The notes under the pieces were generated by a model. It was not told the origin of the DNA. It ran no database searches and saw only the letters and a list, made by a program, of their open reading frames with translations. Position numbers and translations under genes: made by a program. 64,000 bases of DNA from Saprospiraceae bacterium (GTDB taxonomy: Bacteria > Bacteroidota > Bacteroidia > Chitinophagales > Saprospiraceae): NCBI GenBank assembly GCA_016713025.1, contig JADJPZ010000004.1:992001-1056000 (forward strand), written 5' to 3'. Of the stretch, positions 1 through 9,587 are shown in pieces; the stretch's first letter is position 1; each line of letters opens with the position of its first letter.

Positions 1-1
1 C

Positions 2-1081
2 GGATGTAAAGAAAATAAAGCATTTTTTGAATTTCTCACATATCTTGGTGAAAAGAGGGTAGCAAGAGACACACTTAATGCAAGGTTGGAAAGGGCAATA
101 AATAACAATTTACCCCAAGAACATCTTAAAGACGATTTGAGCAGACTTGATCAGGAAGTCAAATTATATCAACAAAATATATTGAGGCAGTTTCCCGGAA
201 CAGTACTTGATTTGTTGATTTCTTCCAATATGGAGGTAGAGGTACCCGAGTATGCGGGAGATGAAAAATCCGTACAGACTCAAAAGTACCTTTATTATAA
301 AAATCATTATTTTGATCAAATCAATTTTCTACATCCGGCACTGATTCGTACACCAACTATCCAACATAAAGTGGATGACTATTTGAATAGATTTACGGTG
401 CAAATACCTGATTCTCTGATCATTACGGTGGATTATATTTTAAAACTAACTCAGCCCAACAAAGACGCTTTTCAATACTTTTTGTCAGAATCGCTCAATA
501 AATTTGCACAATCAAATTATGTAGGTCATATAGATATTGCTGTGCACATCATAGATAATTATTACGCAAAAGGCTTAGCCCATTGGGTTGCTGAAGAAAA
601 TATAGAAAAATTGAAAAGTGATGCTGATAACATCAGACCTACCATGTTGGAAAAAAAAATGCCTGATATCACTACCTATCTGGAAGATAATACTCCTGTC
701 AGACTTTATGATATAACATCAGATTATGTCATTGTATTTCTTTGGGATCCAGATTGTGCTACATGCAAAAAATTTGCACCTGAAATAGTGAATTTTCAGA
801 AGAAACACTCAGATGAACGTGTAAAAATTCTTACTATCTGTAACCAGCCGGGAGAAAAATTTAAAAATTGCTGGACAGTTGTAAAAGAAAAAGGAATGGA
901 TGCACTGATCAATACGGGTGATGAATACCAAAGATATCAATCAAAGATACGGAATACCAAAGTACCTAAAATATTGATTCTGGATAAAGACAAAAAAATT
1001 ATTCTCAAGGATTTTGCCGCTGACAAACTGGATGAAATTTTTGAAAACCTTGTGAAAGAAACTGACAATAGAATAAAATGA
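2..1081 (+). CDS. Thioredoxin-fold (TlpA-like) protein, 5' end outside window
   Basis: C-terminal part of an exported thioredoxin-like protein. The reading frame is already open at base 2, and its first codons align with the middle of the next gene (FFEFLTYLGEKRVARDTL against FYKYLDFIKEKRVIADTM), so the gene begins before the window; the TTG at 86 is not a real start. Near the C-terminus a DITTYLEDNTPVRLYDI block leads into WDPDCATCKKFAP, a thioredoxin CxxC motif (CATC). The family (DUF4369/DUF5106 plus a TlpA-like redoxin domain) is common in Bacteroidota and thought to act as periplasmic thiol-disulfide proteins; substrate unknown. It forms a tandem paralogous pair with the gene at 1208. 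Confidence 0.85.
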   Translation, partial: GCKENKAFFEFLTYLGEKRVARDTLNARLERAINNNLPQEHLKDDLSRLDQEVKLYQQNILRQFPGTVLDLLISSNMEVEVPEYAGDEKSVQTQKYLYYKNHYFDQINFLHPALIRTPTIQHKVDDYLNRFTVQIPDSLIITVDYILKLTQPNKDAFQYFLSESLNKFAQSNYVGHIDIAVHIIDNYYAKGLAHWVAEENIEKLKSDADNIRPTMLEKKMPDITTYLEDNTPVRLYDITSDYVIVFLWDPDCATCKKFAPEIVNFQKKHSDERVKILTICNQPGEKFKNCWTVVKEKGMDALINTGDEYQRYQSKIRNTKVPKILILDKDKKIILKDFAADKLDEIFENLVKETDNRIK

Positions 1082-1207
1082 TATTTTTGTTAAAAAATTA
1101 TTAATTTATGATATATATAAAGATGTGGTGCTATATATGTTGTATGATTGCAGTATGATAACTGTCTATAATAGTATTTGATAATTATTTTAATTACATT
1201 GATTTTT

Positions 1208-2626
1208 ATGAAGGATTTTCACTTGATTTTATTTGGAATATTTTTCTCATTCTGTATAGGTTTTGGACAGAAGTTTTCTGTGGACTTCGAGATAAAAAAT
1301 TACAACAATGATACTATCATCATTGGGAATTATTATGGAGATAAAACTTTGGTAAAAGATACCTTATTTGCTAGGGGAAATGGTAAATTTTCTTGGAATC
1401 AAGACACAATACCTGCTCAGGGAGTTTACTTGGCGTTGTTGAAGCCAGACAATTCTTACGTTCAGTTTTTAGTCAATGCCAAAGGAGAACATTTCAAAAT
1501 GAAATTTGACGCCAAAGATTTACTGTCAATTTCAATTGCTGGCAGCACTGAAAACGAAGTGTTCTACAAGTATCTTGACTTCATCAAAGAAAAAAGGGTA
1601 ATTGCAGATACTATGCGTTCGCGTAGTGAAAGAGCAAAAATTGCCAACAAGACAGATGATGAAGCTCAAAAAGTACTTGGCCAGCTTGATAATGATGTGA
1701 AAAAGTATCAGGCGACCATCGTAAATACGTACCCTGGTACAGTAGTTGGTACCCTCATGAAGGCCAATACGGACATCGAACTTCCTGACTTTTACGGTCA
1801 TGAGGATACTGTGAGATACAAAAGGTATTATTACTACAAGGATCATTATTTTGATAATATAAATCCTGCACACCCTTCATTGATTCGTACCCCATATTTG
1901 CATCAGAAAATTGATTACTATATTTCTAAACTTGTGCATCAACAGCCTGATTCGCTAGTTAAATCCCTGGATCTTGTTTTGCGGTGGCTTGAACCCAATG
2001 CCGAAGCGTACCGATTTTACCTTGCGGATTTCTTAAACAGGTATGCCCAAATGAAACTTGTCGGGCATGATGCCCTCTATGTACATCTTGTGGATAATTA
2101 TTATTCAAATGGTAAAGCTATTTGGGTGACCCAGGAAAACATAGACAAGATGAAAGAAAATGCAAATGATCTGAGACCCATTCTTATAGGTAAAAAAATG
2201 CCGGATATTACTACTTACAAAGAAGATAATACTCCGGTCAGATTGTATGATATTAAATCTCCTTATACTATAGTAATCTTTTGGGCACCAGATTGTGGTC
2301 ATTGTAAAAAGATTATGCCTGACGTAGTCAGCTTCTATAAAAAAAATAAGGACAAAGTCAAGCTTTTGGCTATCTGCACCAAAGGTGGCGAAAATACAAA
2401 GAGTTGCTGGCCTGCTGTAAAAGAAAAGGGAATGGAAGACTTTATCAACACAGCTGATGAGTACAGTCGCTACAATATGAAAGTTCGAATCAAGACAACT
2501 CCAAAAGTTTTTGTATTGGATGAAAAGAAAGAAATCATCATCAAAGACATCCCTGCGGAAGAACTCGATAAAATTTTTAATGAAATAGTCAGTTTTGACG
2601 ATATGAAAAGAACAAATAAAATGTAA
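1208..2626 (+). CDS. TlpA-like thiol-disulfide protein with DUF4369-type N-terminus
   Basis: Exported 472-aa protein. ATG at 1208 is chosen because it gives a signal peptide (MKDFHLILFGIFFSFCIGFG, then Q); the upstream TTG at 1178 would only add hydrophobic residues from the leader region. The first ~100 residues resemble DUF4369, a helical middle follows, and the C-terminal ~140 residues are a thioredoxin fold with WAPDCGHCKK (CGHC active site) and the cis-Pro region TTPKVFVLD. Probably a periplasmic thiol-disulfide oxidoreductase, from family knowledge; the partner is unknown. Paralogue of the preceding gene, 126 bp away on the same strand, suggesting tandem duplication. Confidence 0.87.
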   Translation: MKDFHLILFGIFFSFCIGFGQKFSVDFEIKNYNNDTIIIGNYYGDKTLVKDTLFARGNGKFSWNQDTIPAQGVYLALLKPDNSYVQFLVNAKGEHFKMKFDAKDLLSISIAGSTENEVFYKYLDFIKEKRVIADTMRSRSERAKIANKTDDEAQKVLGQLDNDVKKYQATIVNTYPGTVVGTLMKANTDIELPDFYGHEDTVRYKRYYYYKDHYFDNINPAHPSLIRTPYLHQKIDYYISKLVHQQPDSLVKSLDLVLRWLEPNAEAYRFYLADFLNRYAQMKLVGHDALYVHLVDNYYSNGKAIWVTQENIDKMKENANDLRPILIGKKMPDITTYKEDNTPVRLYDIKSPYTIVIFWAPDCGHCKKIMPDVVSFYKKNKDKVKLLAICTKGGENTKSCWPAVKEKGMEDFINTADEYSRYNMKVRIKTTPKVFVLDEKKEIIIKDIPAEELDKIFNEIVSFDDMKRTNKM

Positions 2627-2951
2627 ATCGTTAGACTTTTGAAAAGTAAACTTCCTTTGAACTCTTTCATAAGATTATTGCCAAATATTAAAAATTAATC
2701 TAACTTCTTGAACAATAGAAATGTATTTCATGATCTAAATATAAGGACCAGCATGTTGGATAAAATTAATATCAACGTTGTTTGGTTAAGATATCTTTAT
2801 GAAGTCTTTCCCTTAAAAGTGAAAGATTTAGATAGGGTGAAAACTAAGAAAAATTCCTTATCTAAATGACATTATAGATTAATAATTAATATATAGAAAA
2901 TAAAAATATTAAAAAATGAACATATTATTTTTTTTTATAATATGTTATTCA

Positions 2952-2959
2952 TATGTTTG
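2952..2959 (+). promoter_or_regulatory. Candidate -7 element TATGTTTG
   Basis: Exact match to the Bacteroidota -7 consensus TAnnTTTG, placed so that a transcript would start near 2966 and run into the structured RNA region ending in a T-run at 3153. No clear -33 TTG is seen 19-21 bases upstream, where the DNA is almost pure A/T. Confidence 0.4.
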
Positions 2960-2965
2960 CATCGT

Positions 2966-3153
2966 CTTACGACAAATAGTTTGATGTTTTTTATTTTGAG
3001 ACCTTAGTTTTTTAAGGACTGTAACACAAAGAAGGAGTAACAAATATACCCGAAAGAGGTCATCCCGATAACCGAAGATTGCTGATGACCGGGAAATATG
3101 TCACCCAACTCAGAATCATTAAGATAAAGAGTGTGTTTACAGTCCTTTTTTTA
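2966..3153 (+). ncRNA. Candidate structured small RNA (possibly 6S-like)
   Basis: No gene lies in 2627-3292, but the region has strong RNA structure. AAGGACTGTAA plus CACA (3014-3028) pairs with 3132-3147 (TGTG, one bulged T, TTACAGTCCTT), enclosing about 100 nt with an inner GGTCATC...GATGACC hairpin (3058-3090) extended by CCC/GGG. The 3' arm is followed at once by a T-run, giving a terminator only on the plus strand. With the TATGTTTG element the transcript would be about 185 nt. Size, long closing helix and independent promoter resemble 6S RNA, but I do not recognise the sequence, so the class is unproven. Confidence 0.45.
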
Positions 3154-3292
3154 TAATACTCATGTACAACGGGTATAAAAATTTACTTTCAAGAACAAAC
3201 TCACAACAATTCAACTTCATTCATAGCACATCTTCACATAATTTCTTACCTTTACTCCCTGCATATCACTTCTTATTATTAAAGATTTTATT

Positions 3293-4240
3293 GTGAAAAG
3301 AGTATTAATTACCGGGGCAGCGGGTTTTATAGGATCGCATTTATGTGACAGGTTTATCTCCGAAGGTTACCATGTCATTGGAATGGACAACCTCATCACC
3401 GGGAATATTAAAAATATTGAGCACTTGTTCCCGCTTAAACAGTTTGAATACTATCATCATGATGTATCCAAGTTTGTACACGTTCCTGGAGATTTGGATT
3501 ATATCCTTCACTTTGCTTCACCTGCAAGCCCGATAGATTATTTGAAGATGCCAATACAAACACTCAAAGTAGGTTCGCTTGGCACACATAATTTACTAGG
3601 TCTTGCCAAATCAAAAAATGCAAGAATCCTGATAGCATCGACATCAGAAGTGTATGGTGATCCCTTGGTGCACCCACAACATGAAGAATACTGGGGAAAT
3701 GTTAACCCAATAGGACCTCGTGGGGTATATGATGAGGCCAAAAGATTTCAGGAAGCTATCACAATGGCATATCACACTTACCATGGCTTAGAAACAAGGA
3801 TTGTCAGAATATTTAATACTTATGGACCTAGGATGAGAGTGGAGGATGGTCGGGTATTGCCAGCATTTTTTTCTCAGGCCATCAAAGGAGAAGGTCTGAC
3901 AGTATTCGGTGAAGGGCAGCAAACGAGATCCTTTTGTTATGTGGACGATTTGGTGGAAGGTATTTACAGATTATTGCTTAGTGACTATCATCTACCTGTC
4001 AATATAGGAAATCCTTCAGAAATTAATATTATGCAGTTTGCACATGAAATTATGGATTTGGTCAGAAATCCATCTGCTCATATCATTTACAATCCACTTC
4101 CAGTCGATGATCCAAAGCAGAGAAGACCCGATATCACCAGAGCAAAAGAGATTTTGGGGTGGCAGCCAAAAGTATCAAGAGAAGAAGGGTTATTAAAAAC
4201 CTATGTGTATTTTAAAACAGTTGTGAAATCTAATATTTAA
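3293..4240 (+). CDS. UDP-glucuronate decarboxylase (UDP-xylose synthase), SDR family
   Basis: Converts UDP-glucuronate to UDP-xylose with bound NAD, supplying a cytosolic sugar nucleotide for surface polysaccharide. The start is GTG at 3293, giving MKRVLITGAAGFIGSHLCDR with the GxxGxxG NAD motif at residues 8-14. Also visible are the catalytic TSEVYGDP segment and YDEAK (YxxxK), plus VRIFNTYGPRM and a substrate-binding R-rich region RRPDIT near the end. Length 315 aa is normal for the bacterial UXS group. The next gene follows after 30 bp, but no functional link is evident. Confidence 0.92.
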   Translation: MKRVLITGAAGFIGSHLCDRFISEGYHVIGMDNLITGNIKNIEHLFPLKQFEYYHHDVSKFVHVPGDLDYILHFASPASPIDYLKMPIQTLKVGSLGTHNLLGLAKSKNARILIASTSEVYGDPLVHPQHEEYWGNVNPIGPRGVYDEAKRFQEAITMAYHTYHGLETRIVRIFNTYGPRMRVEDGRVLPAFFSQAIKGEGLTVFGEGQQTRSFCYVDDLVEGIYRLLLSDYHLPVNIGNPSEINIMQFAHEIMDLVRNPSAHIIYNPLPVDDPKQRRPDITRAKEILGWQPKVSREEGLLKTYVYFKTVVKSNI

Positions 4241-4270
4241 TGTAATTTGATGATTTAAAATCTGAATCTT

Positions 4271-5005
4271 ATGATGCGCGTTCATTCATTGTTTTGTTTT
4301 TTGATGTTTTTTACCTGTGTTTCTTATGGTCAGGAGCCTACAGACCCAAAAGCTACCGAAGATTGGTCACGCCCGCCCACTATAGTGAAACCGGTAGAAA
4401 CTCAATGGCCTCGACCTTATGACGCAGTAGTTTTGCTTGATGACAAAACTTGTGCATGGTCTAAACTTGACGGAACACCTATCGGATGGACTAATGAAAA
4501 TGGTGTTATAACAGTAAAACCAGGCACAGGAAATATTATTTCAAGTCACAAGTTTGAGGATTGCCATTTGCATATCGAGTGGAGAAGCCCCGTCACTGTC
4601 AAAGGAGAAGGGCAGGGAAGAGGAAACAGCGGTGTTTTCCTGCAATCTATATATGAAGTGCAGGTATTGGATAGCTATAATAACGAAACATACTATAATG
4701 GTCAGGCAGGATCAATATATAAACAACACCCACCACTTGCTAATGCATGTGCCAAACCAGGCGATTGGAACGTTTACGATATCATTTACAAAGCACCAAA
4801 ATATGACATTAAAGGCGAAAAAATCCAATCCGGCTATATCACGGTCATACATAATGGCTTTGTAATTCAAAACAATACTTTGATACATGGTACCACTCCA
4901 TACATAGGATTTCCAAAGAATCCGGTGCACCGTGGTGCTCCTGTCATGCTTCAGGATCATTCTGATTTGGTTAGCTATCGGAATATTTGGGTACGTCGGC
5001 TATAA
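4271..5005 (+). CDS. Secreted DUF1080 (3-keto-disaccharide hydrolase-like) protein
   Basis: Exported 244-aa protein with a signal peptide (MMRVHSLFCFLMFFTCVSYG, then Q). The mature part has the DUF1080 pattern: WSKLDGTPIGW, then FEDCHLHIEWRSP, RGNSGVFLQ, YEVQVLDSYN, WNVYDIIYKAP and a closing PVMLQDHSD..YRNIWVRRL. The fold is a concanavalin-like beta-sandwich; characterised members act on 3-keto-glycosides, and many are periplasmic or surface glycan enzymes. The exact substrate cannot be read from sequence. Confidence 0.88.
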   Translation: MMRVHSLFCFLMFFTCVSYGQEPTDPKATEDWSRPPTIVKPVETQWPRPYDAVVLLDDKTCAWSKLDGTPIGWTNENGVITVKPGTGNIISSHKFEDCHLHIEWRSPVTVKGEGQGRGNSGVFLQSIYEVQVLDSYNNETYYNGQAGSIYKQHPPLANACAKPGDWNVYDIIYKAPKYDIKGEKIQSGYITVIHNGFVIQNNTLIHGTTPYIGFPKNPVHRGAPVMLQDHSDLVSYRNIWVRRL

Positions 5006-5020
5006 TCTTATACATAAATC

Positions 5021-5629
5021 ATGCAAATTAATACAGTAATATTTGACTTAGGTGCTGTGCTTGTTGATTGGAATCCAAGATATGTTTACAGACAACTATT
5101 CAGATCGGAAGAAGCTGTCGAACATTTCCTTGGTAATGTGTGTACCAATCATTGGAATGAACAGCAGGATGGAGGAAGATCATTTGAAGATGCTACAGCG
5201 ATCCTGGTCCGAGAATATCCGCATTACAACTCTGAAATTAATGCATATTATGGAAGATGGGAAGAAATGCTCAAAGGTCAGATAGATGACTCTGTACAAT
5301 TATTGGAAGAATTAAAGGCCAGCAATAAATTTCAAATTTATGCTTTGACCAACTGGTCGGCTGAGTCTTTTCCTGTAGCCTTGGAAAGGTTTCCTTTCTT
5401 ATCCTTATTTGATGGTATTGTAGTATCCGGAGACGAAAAAATGAAAAAACCCCATCATGAGATCTATAGATTGTTGATGGAAAGATACAATGTTGTTCCA
5501 TCAGAAGCTATTTTTATAGATGACAATTACCAGAATATTCTCGCTGCTGAGTATTTGGGCATCAGATCAATTCATTTTCAGCATAGTCAACAATGCAGAG
5601 ATGCATTAAGTCAAATCATAAACTGGTAA
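5021..5629 (+). CDS. HAD-superfamily hydrolase (YihX-like)
   Basis: Cytosolic 202-aa HAD subfamily IA phosphatase. Motif I is IFDLGAVLVDWNP; as in YihX-type enzymes the second Asp of DxD is Gly. Motif II is ALTNWS, motif III contains the Lys of EKMKKPHHEIY and motif IV is AIFIDDNYQN. Members dephosphorylate small sugar phosphates such as glucose-1-phosphate; the substrate here is not known. It starts 15 bp after the DUF1080 gene, so the two are probably cotranscribed. Confidence 0.88.
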   Translation: MQINTVIFDLGAVLVDWNPRYVYRQLFRSEEAVEHFLGNVCTNHWNEQQDGGRSFEDATAILVREYPHYNSEINAYYGRWEEMLKGQIDDSVQLLEELKASNKFQIYALTNWSAESFPVALERFPFLSLFDGIVVSGDEKMKKPHHEIYRLLMERYNVVPSEAIFIDDNYQNILAAEYLGIRSIHFQHSQQCRDALSQIINW

Positions 5630-5654
5630 TAGAGGATTTAATATCTTTCAAAGC

Positions 5655-6575
5655 CTATTCATCCTTTACTCCTAAATATGGCAGGATTTTCAAGCCTGTC
5701 TCTTCTTTTAGAGATCTGATGCGGCTTATATGTTTTGCATCTGTGAATGGGCCATGCTGTTTTTTGTACATTAATAAGGCATTGGCAGTTGCTCCTGATA
5801 TATAAGGATGTTGTACAAAGGTTTTGTAATCAGCTGTATTGATATTTATCTTTTTGATCAGGTCAGGATCGACAGTGATTTGATTTTTGATGCTCTGAAA
5901 AATGGTGTCATGAATCACATTTAACTCTGTCAACTGGTCAGAAGACAGAAAACCTCCGGTTCTTTTTCTCATTTGAATTATTTTGAAAGCAGTAAATGGA
6001 CCGATACCTTTGATACCTACCAATTCCATGCTGTCTGCTCTATTTAATTCTATGACCCTAATGACTTTATCTGATCCTTTGATTTTTGGCATTTCAGGAT
6101 CATTACTATTGGTGTATTGTGTAGTGTATTTTGTAGGATATGTTATAAAATCATCGAGTTCATCTACCAGTTTTGGATCTATACCATATATCTCTTTAAA
6201 CTTTTCACGGGTGTATATGATTCCCCCTTTTGAGACATAATTGACAAGGCTCTTGGCTCCATATTTATTAAAGCCCAGCAATAATAATGAGTCATAACTT
6301 ATGTCATTGGGATTGAAATTGTATTTAAGGCGTTTGACTGATCCGGATTTATCTCCTGTATCGTCCCATAGATCAGAAATGTCATTAGCATTGTTAGTTT
6401 CATTTTCTTCCGTATTTAGTGTATCAAAATAGTAATCCTTTATAATTTGTGGTGGTTGTGGCTTTGTGTAGGGCCAAAATTTAAATGCTGAGATCGTGAC
6501 GGAACTCAGAATAAGAAAAGCGATGATGCCTCGTCTTTCCTGTTTGGTAAAAGTAAAAAAATCCTTGTAGTCCAT
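5655..6575 (-). CDS. Helix-hairpin-helix (ComEA-like) membrane-anchored protein
   Basis: 306-aa protein starting at ATG 6575 (an in-frame TTG lies two codons upstream). A hydrophobic segment near the N-terminus (GIIAFLILSSVTISAFKFW) suggests a single-pass anchor. Helix-hairpin-helix modules follow: one around GGIIYTREKFKEIYGID, a second at ELVGIKGIGPFTAFKIIQMR with a canonical GIKGIG hairpin, and a third in ININTADYKTFVQHPYISG. ComEA-type HhH domains bind DNA non-specifically and function in DNA uptake, but many Bacteroidota paralogues are uncharacterised. Convergent with the HAD gene (25 bp apart) and 13 bp downstream of the CCA-adding enzyme. Confidence 0.8.
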   Translation of the reverse strand: MDYKDFFTFTKQERRGIIAFLILSSVTISAFKFWPYTKPQPPQIIKDYYFDTLNTEENETNNANDISDLWDDTGDKSGSVKRLKYNFNPNDISYDSLLLLGFNKYGAKSLVNYVSKGGIIYTREKFKEIYGIDPKLVDELDDFITYPTKYTTQYTNSNDPEMPKIKGSDKVIRVIELNRADSMELVGIKGIGPFTAFKIIQMRKRTGGFLSSDQLTELNVIHDTIFQSIKNQITVDPDLIKKININTADYKTFVQHPYISGATANALLMYKKQHGPFTDAKHISRIRSLKEETGLKILPYLGVKDE

Positions 6576-6588
6576 ATCCAACAGAAAA

Positions 6589-7998
6589 TTATATCAACTT
6601 CAAATCTTTTGCTTTGTCTATCATAAAATCGTAGGCCGGTTGATAAGCATTTGCAATTTCCCCATCGAGAATGGCTTCTCTGATAGCATTTTTTATTATT
6701 CCTACTTCCCGGGATGGTGGTAGTTTGAGTATGTTCATGATATCGTCACCACTGATGGGAGGTTGCCAGCTGCGCAGTTGATCTTTCTCCTCTACTTCTT
6801 TTATTTTTTCAGTCAGGATTTTATAATTGTCCTTATACCTTATGACTTTGCCTTCATTTTTTGATGTTATGTCTGCTTTACAAAGCGTCATCAAGTCTTC
6901 GATGTCATCTCCTGCATCAAAGAGCAACCGTCTCACCGCTGAGTCAGTAACTTCATCATTGGTCAATGCTATAGGACGCAAGTGCAGCAATACCAGTTTT
7001 TGTACATATTTCATTTTTGAATCCAAAGGTAATTTCATTTTCTTAAATATCCTGGGAACCATAGCAGCACCCAAAGCCTCATGCCCATAGAATGTCCATC
7101 CTAAATTCTGGTCAAATCTCTTAGTAGGAGGTTTGGCGATGTCATGGAGAATGGCTGCCCATCTTAACCATATATTTTTAGTTTCTTTTGAGATATTTTC
7201 AAGTACTTCAAGTGTGTGATAAAAATTATCTTTGTGTCCTATGTTATTTCTGATTTCAACTCCCTGCAAAGCTGCCATTTCTGGAAAGATGATGTGAAGC
7301 AAACCGGTATCATAGAGGTAATTAAATCCTTTTCCGGGACGGTCTGATGCGATGATTTTCTCCAGTTCTGTTGTGATTCTTTCCTTGGACACAATATTTA
7401 TCCTGTTCTTATTTTTGGCTATGGATTTATAAGTACTGATTTCAATTTCAAAGTCCAATTGTGTTGCAAATCTGATGGCGCGCATCATCCTCAAAGGATC
7501 ATCCGCAAATGTTTTATCCGGATCCATGGGAGTTTTGATGATTTTATTTTCTAAGTCATAAAACCCATTGAACGGATCAATGATCTTCCCATAATCTTCT
7601 TCATTGAGACTTACTGCCATAGCATTGATAGTAAAATCACGTCTGTTCTGATCGTCTTCAAGGGTACCGTTTTCCACGGCAGGTTTGCGGCTGTCTGCAC
7701 TGTATGATTCTTTGCGCGCACCTACAAATTCGATTTCGATGTCTTTGTGTTTGATCATGGCTGTGCCAAAGCGACGGTACACTGCAATATGGGGTAATGG
7801 AGTAAGTTTTGAAGCTAATTTTTCAGCAAGAGCTATCCCGTCGCCAACACACACTACATCGAGATCTTTGGATTCTCGGGCGAGCAATCTGTCTCTCACA
7901 TAGCCTCCCACCACATATGCGGCTACATTCTGTTCCCGAGCTGCTGCCTGGATGAGTTCGAAAATACTTCTTTCATATGGTTTGATATTGAAGACCAT
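6589..7998 (-). CDS. cca: CCA-adding tRNA nucleotidyltransferase with HD domain
   Basis: Adds or repairs the 3'-CCA of tRNAs. The 469-aa protein has the class II polymerase-beta fold: VVGGYVRDRLL, KDLDVVCVGDG (the DxD metal site) and the RRDFTINAMAVSL motif that precedes the nucleotide pocket, then the head domain DDPLRMMRAIRFA. The C-terminal half has an HD phosphohydrolase domain (WAAILHDIAKP). Length is usual for Bacteroidota homologues. It lies in a minus-strand run with dusB just upstream (20 bp), so two tRNA-maturation genes are probably cotranscribed. Confidence 0.95.
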   Translation of the reverse strand: MVFNIKPYERSIFELIQAAAREQNVAAYVVGGYVRDRLLARESKDLDVVCVGDGIALAEKLASKLTPLPHIAVYRRFGTAMIKHKDIEIEFVGARKESYSADSRKPAVENGTLEDDQNRRDFTINAMAVSLNEEDYGKIIDPFNGFYDLENKIIKTPMDPDKTFADDPLRMMRAIRFATQLDFEIEISTYKSIAKNKNRINIVSKERITTELEKIIASDRPGKGFNYLYDTGLLHIIFPEMAALQGVEIRNNIGHKDNFYHTLEVLENISKETKNIWLRWAAILHDIAKPPTKRFDQNLGWTFYGHEALGAAMVPRIFKKMKLPLDSKMKYVQKLVLLHLRPIALTNDEVTDSAVRRLLFDAGDDIEDLMTLCKADITSKNEGKVIRYKDNYKILTEKIKEVEEKDQLRSWQPPISGDDIMNILKLPPSREVGIIKNAIREAILDGEIANAYQPAYDFMIDKAKDLKLI

Positions 7999-8018
7999 CT
8001 CACTTGATTTGTTTGTAG

Positions 8019-9014
8019 TTAATAGCTCACGGGCAATTCCAGATAGTGTTCTTTCATTTCATCCAATATCCCTAAAACAGACTGACTATCCATTTCAGTA
8101 ACAAGTCTTGCCCTGAATTCCTTTACACCCGGTAATTCGCGGAAGTAGTTGGTATAATGTCTTCTCATTTCTACAATACCGAGTTTCTCACCTTTCCATT
8201 CTATACTCTTTAACAAGTGTCTGCGGGCCACTTCCACTCTCTCTTCTATATCAGGCGGCGGTGGTACTGTACCATCTTTCAGATAAGATTTGATATCCCT
8301 GAATATCCAGGGATAACCTATACTTGCTCTACCAATCATTATACCATCAACCCCATATCTTTCCTTATATGCCAAGGCTTTTTGAGGTGAATCAATATCA
8401 CCATTGCCGAAAATGGGGATAAACATCCTTGGATTATTTTTTATATCACCTATGAGTGTCCAGTCAGCTTCCCCTTTGTACATTTGTTTTCGGGTACGGC
8501 CGTGTATGGTGAGGGCCTTGATACCAATGTCCTGAAGTCGCTCGGCCACCTCGACAATATTTAACGAATTTTCATCCCATCCGAGCCTGGTTTTGACAGT
8601 GACAGGCAGATTGGTCGATTTCACTACTTTTTCTGTTAATCTGATCATTTTTGGAATGTCCTGCAGTATCCCGGCACCTGCCATCTTGCATACTACCTTC
8701 TTAACAGGACAACCAAAATTGATGTCTAACAACTCAGGATTTGCTTCTTCCACTATTTCTGCTGCTCTTCCCATAGAGTCTATTTCTGCACCAAATATCT
8801 GAATACCAATAGGTCTCTCATCATCCCATATATCAAGTTTTTGAACACTTTTTGTGGCATCTCGGATGAGACCTTCCACAGAAATGAACTCAGTGTACAT
8901 AAGATCACTGCCTTGTTCCTTACATACAGCTCTGAAGGGCGGATCACTGACGTCTTCCATCGGTGCCAAAAGCAGAGGAAACTCACCAAGCTCCGTATTT
9001 CCGATTTTAACCAT
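8019..9014 (-). CDS. dusB: tRNA-dihydrouridine synthase DusB
   Basis: FMN- and NADPH-dependent enzyme reducing specific uridines in tRNA. 331 aa: APMEDVSDPPFR at the N-terminus, YTEFISVEGLI, LLDINFGCPVKKV with the catalytic Cys, VKTRLGWDENS, LTIHGRTRKQMYKG, FGNGDI and IMIGRASIGYPWIF near the flavin phosphate site. The length and the NFGCPVKKV signature fit the DusB clade. Start is ATG at 9014; the beta-barrel gene lies 18 bp upstream on the same strand. Confidence 0.94.
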   Translation of the reverse strand: MVKIGNTELGEFPLLLAPMEDVSDPPFRAVCKEQGSDLMYTEFISVEGLIRDATKSVQKLDIWDDERPIGIQIFGAEIDSMGRAAEIVEEANPELLDINFGCPVKKVVCKMAGAGILQDIPKMIRLTEKVVKSTNLPVTVKTRLGWDENSLNIVEVAERLQDIGIKALTIHGRTRKQMYKGEADWTLIGDIKNNPRMFIPIFGNGDIDSPQKALAYKERYGVDGIMIGRASIGYPWIFRDIKSYLKDGTVPPPPDIEERVEVARRHLLKSIEWKGEKLGIVEMRRHYTNYFRELPGVKEFRARLVTEMDSQSVLGILDEMKEHYLELPVSY

Positions 9015-9032
9015 GTTACTCTTAGAAAATTA

Positions 9033-9587
9033 CTAAAAATTGTATGAGGCTCCAAACCAGTATTCTACTACTGAATTCTGAAATGATCTTGCATTTTCAT
9101 TGGCTATGTACATTAATTCGACGCCGAATCTCCATTTTCCAAAGCCACTCGAGTAACCCAGCCCAACTAATGGGTAATTTATTTTAATTGCAGTTGGATC
9201 CGAATCATACTTCATGAATGCGTATTCGGTTTGAAAATAAAGTTCATCAATAATTTTTGCTCTCCCATACAAAAAACCCCCTAAATCAAATAAAGATGGA
9301 CCATTGACATTTCTTTGATCATAAAAGAATTTTCCACCCCCGCCTAAGCTAAATCTTTTATGGAGTTTATACCCAACATTTATTTTGGAAGAAACGGAAA
9401 GGCCACCAAAAAATCCCAGGTTACCAAATCTGATTTCCGGATTAATTTTTTCCATCAGGCTTATCTGTTCTTCCTTTTGTTTGGATTTCTTTTTGGATGT
9501 CGTCCTTTTTCTGACTTGAGCATCAACATCTGTAGCCGAAGCCATCAAAATGACTATCAACATTAAAAAGCCTGCCAATTTTTTCAT
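9033..9587 (-). CDS. Putative outer-membrane beta-barrel protein
   Basis: 184-aa exported protein. ATG at 9587 gives a signal peptide (MKKLAGFLMLIVILMASATDVDAQ); the longer frame to 9632 adds a non-signal extension and is rejected. After a basic linker (RKRTTSKKKSKQKE) come alternating short strands such as RFGNLGFFGGLSVSSKINVGY, KRFSLGGGGKFFYDQ and WRFGVELMYIANE, ending in YWFGASYNF with a terminal aromatic, as in small outer-membrane barrels. Function unknown. It precedes dusB by 18 bp. Confidence 0.7.
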   Translation of the reverse strand: MKKLAGFLMLIVILMASATDVDAQVRKRTTSKKKSKQKEEQISLMEKINPEIRFGNLGFFGGLSVSSKINVGYKLHKRFSLGGGGKFFYDQRNVNGPSLFDLGGFLYGRAKIIDELYFQTEYAFMKYDSDPTAIKINYPLVGLGYSSGFGKWRFGVELMYIANENARSFQNSVVEYWFGASYNF

